A DNA stretch of 64,000 nt, taken from NCBI GenBank assembly GCA_965601475.1, contig OZ271832.1, positions 4,588,001 to 4,652,000 on the forward strand. Direction: 5' to 3'. The position numbers and the translations under genes are program-made. Position 1 is the first letter of the stretch. Every line of letters starts with the position of its first letter. The DNA comes from JAWPMT01 sp965601475. GTDB taxonomy: Bacteria > Bacteroidota > Bacteroidia > Cytophagales > Cyclobacteriaceae. Shown piece by piece: positions 42,889 through 51,412 of the stretch. The notes beneath the pieces were generated by a model. The model worked only from the letters and a program-made list of their open reading frames with translations, had not been told where the DNA came from and did no database searches.

Positions 42889-43960
42889 CCTTCATCTTCG
42901 ACCAGAATTCCACGTAGTAATATACTCCCAGGGCGAGATAAAAGAATCCGAAATACCAGTCGGGCTTGATGATTCGCATCGCGTAGCCAACCGCAACGAG
43001 TGCTAAGGGAACGTACTTCTTTTTTTCTACAGCATGCAGAATCAAAAACGGCATCACCCAGATGAGCAACTGCCTATGGGTGACGTAGGTGAACCAGGCC
43101 AGGGTGGTCATGACCAGGCCTGAGAAATAGAAGTAATTTGCTTTTGTTGCCCGGAAGAAGGGTATTCCCAGCATCAGCACAAAAATGATCAGCCAGACGA
43201 TTTTGGCATGTGGCACGCCCAGGTTTTCGAAAATATCCTTGATCGTTCCCAGTCCCACACCACTACTTGCTGCGCCTTTCCAAAGCGGATGATTGGATAG
43301 GTTGCCGAAGAAAGTCTCCGGGCATTTCAACAGGAATGGCAAAAAACCGGCAAGCACCACCCCAATAGCCAGGGCTCCCAAAATAAAGGTCTTGACGAAA
43401 TTTTTGTCTTTTGCGAACGAGATATAGACGATTGCGAGAGGGAATTGCTTCAGCAGCACACCCATGCCTGCCCAGAAACCTGACTTTGCAATTTTTTCTT
43501 CATGTAAGTAGTACAGGGAAAGCAGAAAGAAGAAAGTGGTGAACCCATCCCAGTGCGCAATAGAGACTTCTATGAGTGCGATGGGATTGAGCGCATAGAG
43601 GGTGGCACTTAAGGCGGCGATCTCCTTTTTGCCAATTTTCACAAACAACAGATAGATCACCGGGGGGACAAGGGCATCGCCAACTGCCAACGGCAACGTA
43701 ATCAAGACACTCTGCAGCAGTGGTTGTCCGAAGGAGAGGAGGTTCAACAGACCGCTGAGATAAGGATAGAACGGAGTATGATTGTAGGCACAATCGCAGT
43801 AAAGCCACTGACCGGAAGAAATACACTCAGCGATAGGTAGTCGATATCCGATATAATCCGGGGCCAAAGAGGTGAAGAGTGTGCCGATGAGACGCAAAAT
43901 GAGTCCAATGAGCCAGATGTTTCGTACTTGTTTGGGTAGGCTGTCGAGGAATTTTATCAC
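42866..43960 (-). CDS. GT-C-like polytopic membrane glycosyltransferase
   Basis: A 364-residue protein with about ten membrane helices and an early loop (DYIGYRLPIAECISSGQWLYCDCAYNHTPFYPYLSG) in the position of the acidic catalytic loop of GT-C mannosyltransferases (GT87-like). GIGVLLKQFPLAIVY-type and ALIEVSIAHWDGFTTFFFL segments match the group. It would use a polyprenyl-phosphate sugar. Sugar unknown. Confidence 0.65.
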   Translation of the reverse strand: MIKFLDSLPKQVRNIWLIGLILRLIGTLFTSLAPDYIGYRLPIAECISSGQWLYCDCAYNHTPFYPYLSGLLNLLSFGQPLLQSVLITLPLAVGDALVPPVIYLLFVKIGKKEIAALSATLYALNPIALIEVSIAHWDGFTTFFFLLSLYYLHEEKIAKSGFWAGMGVLLKQFPLAIVYISFAKDKNFVKTFILGALAIGVVLAGFLPFLLKCPETFFGNLSNHPLWKGAASSGVGLGTIKDIFENLGVPHAKIVWLIIFVLMLGIPFFRATKANYFYFSGLVMTTLAWFTYVTHRQLLIWVMPFLILHAVEKKKYVPLALVAVGYAMRIIKPDWYFGFFYLALGVYYYVEFWSKMKVSDQQSA

Positions 43961-44100
43961 CAGATTCTCAGTTGCAATGAGTAGTTATTGTTACAATATG
44001 CTAAAGCATCGGCGTTTGGAAATTGAAGGTATCTCTCAAAGTTTGATTGAGCTTTGAGGGAGACATTTTTTCAATTTAGGTGGGGCTTGCCGAAAGCCTC

Positions 44101-44108
44101 TATTTTTG
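44101..44108 (+). promoter_or_regulatory. candidate TAnnTTTG (-7) box
   Basis: TATTTTTG lies 9 nt upstream of the ATG at 44118 (24 nt before the alternative start at 44133). Confidence 0.35.
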
Positions 44109-44117
44109 CATGCAAAT

Positions 44118-44573
44118 ATGATAACTTCTAAAATGTCACGTGTTTATTCCTATCGGCTAATTCTCTTTGCGATGCTGTTACTTTCGATCTTTTCGTGTCG
44201 CTTTCCAAAGTTTGAGAAACCAAGTGAGGATACTTCTGATATACCTTCGGAAGCAATCGTATTCTATGCGATAGACAATGAAGTGACAGTGTGGGTTAAC
44301 GGTGAGCAGGTATACCAGAACGGTACTTTGCTTAGTGCTTCAGACCCAAAGGTGATATTCGAGCTCAAAGACCACTTGAAAAGAGGTAACAACGTTGTGG
44401 ATGTCAAATTGAAGGATAAACCCAATGATAGATGTCTGGTCAATACGTGGACTGTCGCTTACGATATCTACGTGAATGGAAAGATTCTGGATTATTGGTC
44501 AGAATCCAAGCCTGCCAATGATGTGTGCCAAGAGGAGTACAAAGTGGAACGCACGCATGAAATACAGTTCTGA
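44118..44573 (+). CDS. hypothetical lipoprotein
   Basis: About 151 residues with a lipoprotein signal (YRLILFAMLLLSIFSC). The mature part is beta-rich (AIVFYAIDNEVTVWVNGEQVYQNG, NVVDVKLKD) and holds two further cysteines (DRCLVNTW, DVCQEEY). It resembles carbohydrate-binding-like sandwich domains, but the family is not recognised. ATG 44133 is an alternative start. It is convergent with the DUF3108 gene with only 5 bp between. Confidence 0.6.
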   Translation: MITSKMSRVYSYRLILFAMLLLSIFSCRFPKFEKPSEDTSDIPSEAIVFYAIDNEVTVWVNGEQVYQNGTLLSASDPKVIFELKDHLKRGNNVVDVKLKDKPNDRCLVNTWTVAYDIYVNGKILDYWSESKPANDVCQEEYKVERTHEIQF

Positions 44574-44578
44574 GCTGC

Positions 44579-45385
44579 CTAGAAGTACTTGCGTGGTTTC
44601 TTAAGGTTTTCGTACCGATAGAGCTCCATGGTCGCTTTACCGACCCTGAGCCTGGCCTGAACCTTTAGCGGGAGTTGATTTTCGTCGGCAGTGACCCACA
44701 CTGTAACCGGGCGGTCTTCAGGGAAAACCGTGCTGTTGGGGAACAGGACGTATAGCTTGTACGTGTTGATGCGGTTGGACCTGAACTTGATTCTTTCAGT
44801 ACCTGCATACTCAATGCCGAAATTGTAAATCTTCTTGCCATAGAAGGTCCCGATCATTACAGAATCTTCCAGATGTTTATCAGACCAATCAACGCTTCTT
44901 AAGTATAGGTAGGAACTGAGAATGTCCAATGTGGAGTCGGAAATGTTGATTTTCTTTTTGACATTTTTCTCAGGTCGTTTGAAATCCTTGACATCGATGA
45001 GCACGGAATCTTCGTCGTAGTCAAACCAATTATGTTGGTTTCGCCAATATCTGCCATCCTTGATTCTCCTTTCGGCTTCGATGGGTTTGAGGGAGGCCGC
45101 ATCAATCACCGCCGAGAATTCATCCTCAAGGTTGGCAAAGAACCCTAATAAACCGACCGTACGTCCTTCTGCCTCTACTTTGTACGTCTGATCATTGCGG
45201 TCATTTCTCAGCCTTACCCAGCCCTTACCAATGGTGAACCAGCCAAAGCTAATCTTGAAGTGTAGTTCCTCTTCTGTAGAAAATGGGCGATCGGTGGAAT
45301 CAGCAGCTATCCGGCCAAATACAAAAGTTTGCAAGCCACAGATCAAGAGTAAGGAAACAAGGGAGTATCGGATGAGCTTTTTCAT
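44579..45385 (-). CDS. DUF3108 family exported protein
   Basis: A 268-residue protein with a signal peptide (about 1-25) and the DUF3108 pattern: EELHFKISFGWFTIGKGWVRL, RTVGLLGFFANLEDEFSAVIDAASLKP, and WVTADENQLPLKVQARLRVGKATMEL near the end. It forms a periplasmic beta-barrel-like or jelly-roll structure of unknown function. Its own signal lies 107 bp from the acidic lipoprotein gene on the same strand. Confidence 0.85.
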   Translation of the reverse strand: MKKLIRYSLVSLLLICGLQTFVFGRIAADSTDRPFSTEEELHFKISFGWFTIGKGWVRLRNDRNDQTYKVEAEGRTVGLLGFFANLEDEFSAVIDAASLKPIEAERRIKDGRYWRNQHNWFDYDEDSVLIDVKDFKRPEKNVKKKINISDSTLDILSSYLYLRSVDWSDKHLEDSVMIGTFYGKKIYNFGIEYAGTERIKFRSNRINTYKLYVLFPNSTVFPEDRPVTVWVTADENQLPLKVQARLRVGKATMELYRYENLKKPRKYF

Positions 45386-45417
45386 GCTTTGGCTGACAAA
45401 GAACGAGAATTTTCTGA

Positions 45418-45448
45418 CAAAGAAAAAGCCCCGACATTCGTCAGGGCT
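45418..45448 (-). terminator. terminator after the acidic lipoprotein gene
   Basis: On the minus strand AGCCC and GGGCT plus GAC/GTC form a stem (one mismatch) with a 4-nt loop, followed by a T-rich tract (the A-run at 45418-45426). It ends transcription from 46970 before DUF3108. Confidence 0.7.
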
Positions 45449-45491
45449 CTCATCAATCTAACCAACCAGCTAACCAATTTCTCGATGAACT

Positions 45492-46970
45492 TCAGTCACC
45501 GGAGTTGCTGTCATCTTCATCCTCCTCATCCTCATCCTCGTCCTCTTCATCTTCTTCATCATCTCTATCGTCGCCATCTTCCTCATAATCTTCATAGAAG
45601 TAGATGTAGGCGCCGTTTGTACATTGTTCGTTTGTGAAGTCGACGATCGCCTTACCCTCTTCGCTATAGAAAACCAGCACACCTTCGGTGTAGTAGTCGC
45701 AATTGTTGCCCTTTGTAGGGAGTACCTCGATCTCGTACCGGGCATCCAATGCTTCATCTGCGGTGGTTATCTTGGCACCGGAATCGGTGAACCTGACCGT
45801 TACCAATTCTGCAGTATCTATTTCGAAAGTGATTTTACCGGAGGAGAAGGCGGACTCGTCGGCTGTCAGTTGCAGTTCCCTGTCAATTTCATAGAAGGCA
45901 TAGGTGAAGAATTCATCTTCATCGTCTTCCCACTCATCGTCATCCCATTCATCATCGTCGTGTCCTTCTTCGCAATCGATACCCCACTCCTCTGATACAT
46001 CGATGGTCTCTGAGACACCATCCTCAGTCACAGTGATCAGGTTGTCACAAGTACCATCTCCGAAATCGATGGAGTATGATCCGGAGACCTCGTCACCATT
46101 GTCATCCACCCAGGTGTATGATCCAGACTCGAAACCACTTACGAAGATGAATACCTCGTCTTCTTCGCAGCTGAAGTCCATGAATAGGGGGGTATCCACT
46201 GTAGATTGAAAGCTCTCGCCATTGCTTGTAGAACCACTCTCGGTCGCTGAGATCACGGTGTATCCATTTTGGTCCCAACGCTCACTTCCGGAGGCTTGGA
46301 AGCTGATTTCTACTGTGGTATTGTTTTCCGTGAAGCTTTCTGTCAAATCCGAGGTATAGGTGTATTCAGTACTCCAATCATCCTCTGTCGGTTCTTCATT
46401 GTCGGGATCAAGATTGGTCCAGCTACCTTCATACGTCTCCGTACCATCTATTTCCCATTCGCGGCCTCCGAAATCCGTAAATACTACCTCGCTTTGGAAG
46501 GTATTGTCAGTGAAAGATCCTCGCTCTACAAGCCTGCCTTTGAAGAACTCCCCATCGAATTCGCAGCCAGTTCCAAAGTCCAATGTATACTCGTAAGTTG
46601 AGGCTGTTTCGGTATAAGTTTCAATGAAGCAGTCATTTTCGTTGTTCAAAGAATCCTCTGCTGTTCGTGCATTGGCTGTTACCAGGTCATTGCTCATATA
46701 TGATTTCATGGTACCGACGACGCTGGCTGTACGCCCATTTCCATTTTGTAAGAATCTACCATAGATGAAGCCCATAGCCCCTCCCATACCATTGCCACGT
46801 ACCCTGTCTCTGACACTGCTGTTGGCGAATAGTGAGTTGTTGTCTGCGGGTACCCCAGACTGATCCGGTCCCCCGATAGGATTCACGGGGTCAATTTCCT
46901 GTTCACAGGCAAAGAAAGCCAGCACAATCAATGCCCAAATTGCGGTGAGAATAATTCGATTTCCTTTCAT
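45492..46970 (-). CDS. lipoprotein with extreme acidic C-terminal tail
   Basis: A 492-residue protein started at MKGNRIILTAIWALIVLAFFAC, which gives a lipoprotein signal with Cys about 22; the longer start has no signal. The mature protein is beta-rich with repeated strand pairs (TYTSDLTESFTENNTTVEISFQASGSERW, SGSTSNGESFQSTVD), and its C terminus is almost only Asp and Glu (about 30 residues, DEEDEEDEDEDEE-type). A second acid cluster (HDDDEWDDDEWEDDEDE) is nearer the middle. Acidic stretches may bind Ca2+. Family unknown. Confidence 0.75.
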   Translation of the reverse strand: MKGNRIILTAIWALIVLAFFACEQEIDPVNPIGGPDQSGVPADNNSLFANSSVRDRVRGNGMGGAMGFIYGRFLQNGNGRTASVVGTMKSYMSNDLVTANARTAEDSLNNENDCFIETYTETASTYEYTLDFGTGCEFDGEFFKGRLVERGSFTDNTFQSEVVFTDFGGREWEIDGTETYEGSWTNLDPDNEEPTEDDWSTEYTYTSDLTESFTENNTTVEISFQASGSERWDQNGYTVISATESGSTSNGESFQSTVDTPLFMDFSCEEDEVFIFVSGFESGSYTWVDDNGDEVSGSYSIDFGDGTCDNLITVTEDGVSETIDVSEEWGIDCEEGHDDDEWDDDEWEDDEDEFFTYAFYEIDRELQLTADESAFSSGKITFEIDTAELVTVRFTDSGAKITTADEALDARYEIEVLPTKGNNCDYYTEGVLVFYSEEGKAIVDFTNEQCTNGAYIYFYEDYEEDGDDRDDEEDEEDEDEDEEDEDDSNSGD

Positions 46971-47134
46971 GATATGAATCAATTTTTGTGTCTTTGAATG
47001 TGATACCGGCACACCAATTTTTACCCTACCGATTTTTAGATTTTTTTTATAAAAAGTTGAATTTTTTCAGATTGGGTTTTTTGAATCCGGCACAATAACC
47101 AGGCAAAAAATGAAGTTCAGGATGTTAGAATGAA

Positions 47135-47142
47135 TAGTTTTG
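47135..47142 (+). promoter_or_regulatory. candidate TAnnTTTG (-7) box for the M48 gene
   Basis: TAGTTTTG lies 19 nt upstream of the ATG of the M48 protease gene. No strong -33 box. The stretch 46971-47134 has no gene. Confidence 0.4.
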
Positions 47143-47161
47143 CATATCAATTTATTTAAGC

Positions 47162-47986
47162 ATGGAAGCAGTAAAGACAACCAGCCTGGCCCTGTTGTTT
47201 GCGGGCCTACTTCTTTCGGTATCCTGCGGAGATGATGGCTCCATCATCGACCAGGTGACTGGACTCACACCAGAAAATGACGTTGAAATTGGTCGGTCAG
47301 TAGTCGCCCAGATTGAGGCGGACCCTACTGAGTATCCTATCTTATCGGAGACTGACTACCCTGATGCCTATACCTATATAAGGGCGATGACCACAGACAT
47401 TTTGGTCAGTGATGATGTGGAATACAAGGACATATTCCAATATGACGAGGTGAAAATCATCCACAGGGACGATGTGCTCAATGCCTTCGCGACTCCGGGA
47501 GGTTTCATATACGTATATACAGGACTTATCAAGTTCCTGGACAGAGCAGATGACCTGGCGGGTGTCATGGGCCACGAAATTGCGCATGCTTCTTTGCGAC
47601 ATTCCTCAGATCAATTGAGACAAAACCTGGGATTGCAGTTTTTGCTCTCAATCGTCCTTGGCGAAGCTTCTTCTTCGCAGCTTGCGCAACTGGGTGCCAA
47701 CTTTTTGAGCCTGAGCTTCAGTAGAAGTGACGAGGCAGAATCCGACGAATATTCGGTGATATATCTCAATGATACCGACTATGCCTGCAATGGTGCAGCT
47801 ACTTTCTTCGAGAAGCTCAGTGCAGATGGAGGAGGAGGTACACCAGCATTCCTGAGTACACACCCTTCGCCAGATAGCAGAGTGGAGGATATCAATGCCA
47901 AAGCAACAGAGATTGGGTGCAGTACTTCAGCGATCAGCGAAACAGGTATGACTTATCAGGATTTTATCAACAGCCTGCCACAATGA
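47162..47986 (+). CDS. M48-family metalloprotease lipoprotein
   Basis: A 274-residue lipoprotein (signal with lipobox ending LLLSVSC) carrying the zinc motif HEIAH (138-142) in VMGHEIAHASLRHSS and a third ligand region SDEAESDEYSVIYL. It is related to BepA/LoiP-type outer-membrane quality-control proteases. The ATG of gldC overlaps its stop (ATGA), so the two are coupled. Confidence 0.85.
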   Translation: MEAVKTTSLALLFAGLLLSVSCGDDGSIIDQVTGLTPENDVEIGRSVVAQIEADPTEYPILSETDYPDAYTYIRAMTTDILVSDDVEYKDIFQYDEVKIIHRDDVLNAFATPGGFIYVYTGLIKFLDRADDLAGVMGHEIAHASLRHSSDQLRQNLGLQFLLSIVLGEASSSQLAQLGANFLSLSFSRSDEAESDEYSVIYLNDTDYACNGAATFFEKLSADGGGGTPAFLSTHPSPDSRVEDINAKATEIGCSTSAISETGMTYQDFINSLPQ

Positions 47987-48315
47987 GTACATCAGATATC
48001 AAATTCAGGATAAGCCTGGATCAGGACAACGTACCTGAGAAGATTGAGTGGGATGCCGATCATAAAGAAACATCCGGCTACAGCGAAACCAAGAGTATTT
48101 CGGTGTCACTTTGGGACCACAACAACAAGAACTCCATGCGCATAGATCTTTGGACCAAGGACATGCCCATGGATGAAATGAAGCGATTCTACATTGACTG
48201 TGTTGGAGGGCTCTCGCAGAGCATACTCAATGCGACAGGCGACGAATACATGGCGTCTGAGCTTAGCGAGGTTTGTGACCGTCTCGTGGAACACGTGAAG
48301 AAGGAATATTCTTAA
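47983..48315 (+). CDS. gldC: gliding motility protein GldC
   Basis: A 110-residue protein started at MSTSDIKFRISLDQDNVPEKIEWDAD, the family-like beginning; a longer ORF reaching back into the protease gene is spurious. SVSLWDHNNKNSMRIDLWTKDMPMDEMKRF is diagnostic for GldC. It is associated with gliding and the type IX secretion system in Bacteroidota; its direct role is unclear. It ends with a strong terminator. Confidence 0.9.
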   Translation: MSTSDIKFRISLDQDNVPEKIEWDADHKETSGYSETKSISVSLWDHNNKNSMRIDLWTKDMPMDEMKRFYIDCVGGLSQSILNATGDEYMASELSEVCDRLVEHVKKEYS

Positions 48316-48336
48316 AAAAAGGGAAACATGGCCAGA

Positions 48337-48369
48337 AAGCAGCTTTCAACCAGAAAGCTGCTTTTTTTT
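48337..48369 (+). terminator. rho-independent terminator after gldC
   Basis: An 11-bp stem AAGCAGCTTTC / GAAAGCTGCTT with loop AACCA is followed by a run of eight T residues (48362-48369). The stretch from here to 48553 has no gene and no recognised promoter box. Confidence 0.95.
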
Positions 48370-48553
48370 GTTCAAATGCAAACGCTTTCATAACATTGGT
48401 TAACGTGAACAGCGAATGCTTACAATTCTTGCAAAATTCCTAATTGAAGCAATGTGAATATTGCATTAAGAAGCCCTTCAGGAGGTTGTAATTCATGTTT
48501 TTAACAAAAAATTTCTCTAATATTAAGATTTATTAAAAACAAACCTCAACTGT

Positions 48554-51397
48554 ATGAAAAGAACGTTTACGAAGGTCTCGCTTGTGTTAATAGTATGCAT
48601 GCATACATTTTCATATGCTATGGCCCAGGGAACGGCTATTTCCGGGACCGTTACTGATGGTACCACCGGGGAACCATTGCCAGGGGTCAACATACTGGTA
48701 AAAGGTACTGTCCTTGGTACCATTACTGACCTACAAGGAAACTTTAACCTGAATGTGCGATCAGCACCACCGCTAACATTAGTGATCAGTAGTGTTGGCT
48801 ACGATAGGAAAGAAGTAGAAATCTCCAACGCTGCCACATCTAACATAGCCATTACGCTTTCTGAAAGTGTGATTCTAGGTCAGGAAGTGGTGGTTTCTGC
48901 CTCCAGGGTGGAGGAGAGCACCCTGAGGTCGCCGGTTTCGATCCAACGTATGGATATCCTCGATATTCAGAACAATGCATCCACTGACTTCTATGATGCA
49001 TTGAAGAATATGAATGGTGTGGATTTTAGCACACAAAGTTTGACTTTCAAATCGGTGAATGCCCGTGGTTTTGGCTCAAATGGTAACACACGATTTGTTC
49101 AGCTCATCGACGGTATTGACAACCAGGCACCAGGATTGAATTTCCCAGTGGGCAATGTTGTAGGTATTGGTGAACTGGATTTGGAGAGTGTGGAGATGAT
49201 TCCCGGCCCGGCTTCGGCGCTGTACGGTCCAAACGCCTTGCAGGGGATTTTGCTGATGAATAGTAAGAGCCCCTTCGAATACCAGGGACTATCCGCTTAC
49301 TCCAAGCTAGGCGTCAACCACATCGACGGAGAAGATGATGATGCGTCATTGTATCAGGACTGGGGTGTACGCTATGCAAAGGCATTCAACAATAAGTTTG
49401 CTTTCAAAGTAACTGGCTCTTACCTGCGGGCAAATGATTTTGTGGGTGTGGATTTCAGAGATCAAGGGCCTGCCACCGCTGGTGTGGTGGAAAGAGGTGC
49501 TACTGAGAGAGGAGACAATCGCGTTTATGATGGCGTAAATACTTATGGTGATTTTTTGATAGATCTCGCTACGATTGGAGCAGCATCGGATGCGCTCGCG
49601 GGAGTTAGCGCACTGTTACCTTCTGGTGCCGCCGGATCCTTCACGCCACGAGGGTTTGCTGAATCATCGTTTGTAGATAATACCACTGAGAGTATCAAGC
49701 TGGGTGCCGGCGTCAACTACCGGATCAACGACAACCTCGAGGTGTTAGGGCAATTTAACTGGGGTAGCGGAAGTACCGTCTACACAGCCAATGACCGGTT
49801 TGTGCTGGATGATTTCGTTATATGGACTGGAAAGGTAGAATTGAGAGGTTCCAATTTCTTTTTGAGGGCCTATACCACGCAGGAAGATAGTGGCGACAGC
49901 TATGCTGCGAATACCGTGGCTTCCTTGATCAACCAGCGATTCTATTTGCCGGCTTATGCGGGAACTTTCGTTGGAGCCAGAGCTCAGGGACTCTCTGTAG
50001 ATGCAGCACACGGTGCGGCTCGTGCTGCTGCTGATGCTGCCCAACCCCAGCCAGGTGACCCGGATTTTGAGGCAGCTCTGAGCGAATTCAGAGGCAGGTC
50101 CATCGCTGAAGGTGGAGCGCTTTTCCTGGACAAGTCCAACCTCTACCACTATGAAGGTAGCTACAACTTCGAAAATGAAATTGACTTTGCGGATGTTGTA
50201 GCAGGTGCCAACGTGAGGAATTTTAACCTCAATTCTGAAGGTACCCTGTTCGCACTGGAAGACAATGGCGATGAGATCTCTTTTATAGAGTATGGAGCTT
50301 ATGTACAAGCCAAGCGTTCGTTTATCAACGATGCCCTATCGTTACAAGCATCATTACGGTATGATAAGAATGAGTTCTTCAATGGGCAGTTTTCCCCCAG
50401 ATTCAGTGCAGTGTATGAGGTGGTACCCGATCACAACATCCGGGGTTCATTCCAAAGGGGTTTCCGAATCCCCACCACCCAGGATCAGTTCATCGATCTG
50501 GACGTCGTGAGCAGACGATTGATCGGTAGTACGAGGTTCCTGCTGGATAGATACAATCTGATCAATGGGGGCAATGCTTCTGCTGCCTACCTTGCCGAGG
50601 ACCTTCAAGCAGTTGGTGCTGGTACATTGGCCATCGAAGATCTACAGCCGGAAGCTACCCGATTGATGGAGCAAGAGTTTAAGACTGAAAAAGTGAACAC
50701 TTTCGAAGGTGGTTACCGAGGTTTGTTTGCCGACGGAAGGTTACTCATCGACGGTTTCTATTTCTATAACATCTATCAGGATTTTATCGCCGAGATCACT
50801 CCGGTACAAGCCTATGATCCAAGCGGTGGAGGAGACATCCGTCAACAGTTGCAGACCCCAATCAACGGTTTCGATGCTACTTCAATTGCTGGCAAGCAAG
50901 CTATCCTGGAAGGGTCAGTCGCTACACAAGCCTATGGCGTGGACATCAATGCAGACGGTAATGTCCGTTCACAGGGCTGGGGACTTAGTGCGGAATACAC
51001 TTTGAATGGCGGATATCGTGTGACAGGTAATGTTTCTTACAACAACCTAATTTCGGAGCAGGACTTGTTGGACCAGGGCTTTAGAGCCTCCTTCAACACA
51101 CCCGAATATCGATACAACATTGGTTTTGGTAACCGAAAGGTCACAGACAATCTTGGTTTCAATGTGGCCTGGAGATGGCAAGAGGCTTTCCTTTGGCAGT
51201 CATCGTTTGGTGTGGGTGTTGTGCCTGCCTACGGAACGATGGATGCTCAGGTATCCTACAAAATTTCAGACTGGAAGACCATCGTCAAAGTGGGAGGGTC
51301 GAACATCCTCAACGAGCGCTTCACAACATCATTTGGCAATCCCAGGCAAGGGGCCATCTTCTATGTGCAGTTGAACTTCGACGAATTCTTAAACTAA
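48554..51397 (+). CDS. TonB-dependent outer-membrane receptor with CarboxypepD_reg-like domain
   Basis: A 947-residue receptor. A signal peptide (about 1-25) precedes a carboxypeptidase-regulatory-like domain (ISGTVTDGTTGEPLPGVNILVKGT). The plug domain has VVVSASRVEESTLRSPVSI and IPGPASALYGPNALQG. The remainder is the barrel, ending in GAIFYVQLNFDEFLN. It is not SusC-length and lacks a SusD partner. It is followed after 15 bp by an SGNH-hydrolase lipoprotein gene, which suggests uptake of a hydrolysed lipid-like or ester substrate. Confidence 0.9.
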   Translation: MKRTFTKVSLVLIVCMHTFSYAMAQGTAISGTVTDGTTGEPLPGVNILVKGTVLGTITDLQGNFNLNVRSAPPLTLVISSVGYDRKEVEISNAATSNIAITLSESVILGQEVVVSASRVEESTLRSPVSIQRMDILDIQNNASTDFYDALKNMNGVDFSTQSLTFKSVNARGFGSNGNTRFVQLIDGIDNQAPGLNFPVGNVVGIGELDLESVEMIPGPASALYGPNALQGILLMNSKSPFEYQGLSAYSKLGVNHIDGEDDDASLYQDWGVRYAKAFNNKFAFKVTGSYLRANDFVGVDFRDQGPATAGVVERGATERGDNRVYDGVNTYGDFLIDLATIGAASDALAGVSALLPSGAAGSFTPRGFAESSFVDNTTESIKLGAGVNYRINDNLEVLGQFNWGSGSTVYTANDRFVLDDFVIWTGKVELRGSNFFLRAYTTQEDSGDSYAANTVASLINQRFYLPAYAGTFVGARAQGLSVDAAHGAARAAADAAQPQPGDPDFEAALSEFRGRSIAEGGALFLDKSNLYHYEGSYNFENEIDFADVVAGANVRNFNLNSEGTLFALEDNGDEISFIEYGAYVQAKRSFINDALSLQASLRYDKNEFFNGQFSPRFSAVYEVVPDHNIRGSFQRGFRIPTTQDQFIDLDVVSRRLIGSTRFLLDRYNLINGGNASAAYLAEDLQAVGAGTLAIEDLQPEATRLMEQEFKTEKVNTFEGGYRGLFADGRLLIDGFYFYNIYQDFIAEITPVQAYDPSGGGDIRQQLQTPINGFDATSIAGKQAILEGSVATQAYGVDINADGNVRSQGWGLSAEYTLNGGYRVTGNVSYNNLISEQDLLDQGFRASFNTPEYRYNIGFGNRKVTDNLGFNVAWRWQEAFLWQSSFGVGVVPAYGTMDAQVSYKISDWKTIVKVGGSNILNERFTTSFGNPRQGAIFYVQLNFDEFLN

Positions 51398-51412
51398 TTA
51401 GCTGAAGAAAAA

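Noticed and set aside
45904..46209. Serine-rich ORFs opposite the acidic lipoprotein
   Set aside because: They are the mirror of GAN-rich codons encoding Asp/Glu, a known artefact.
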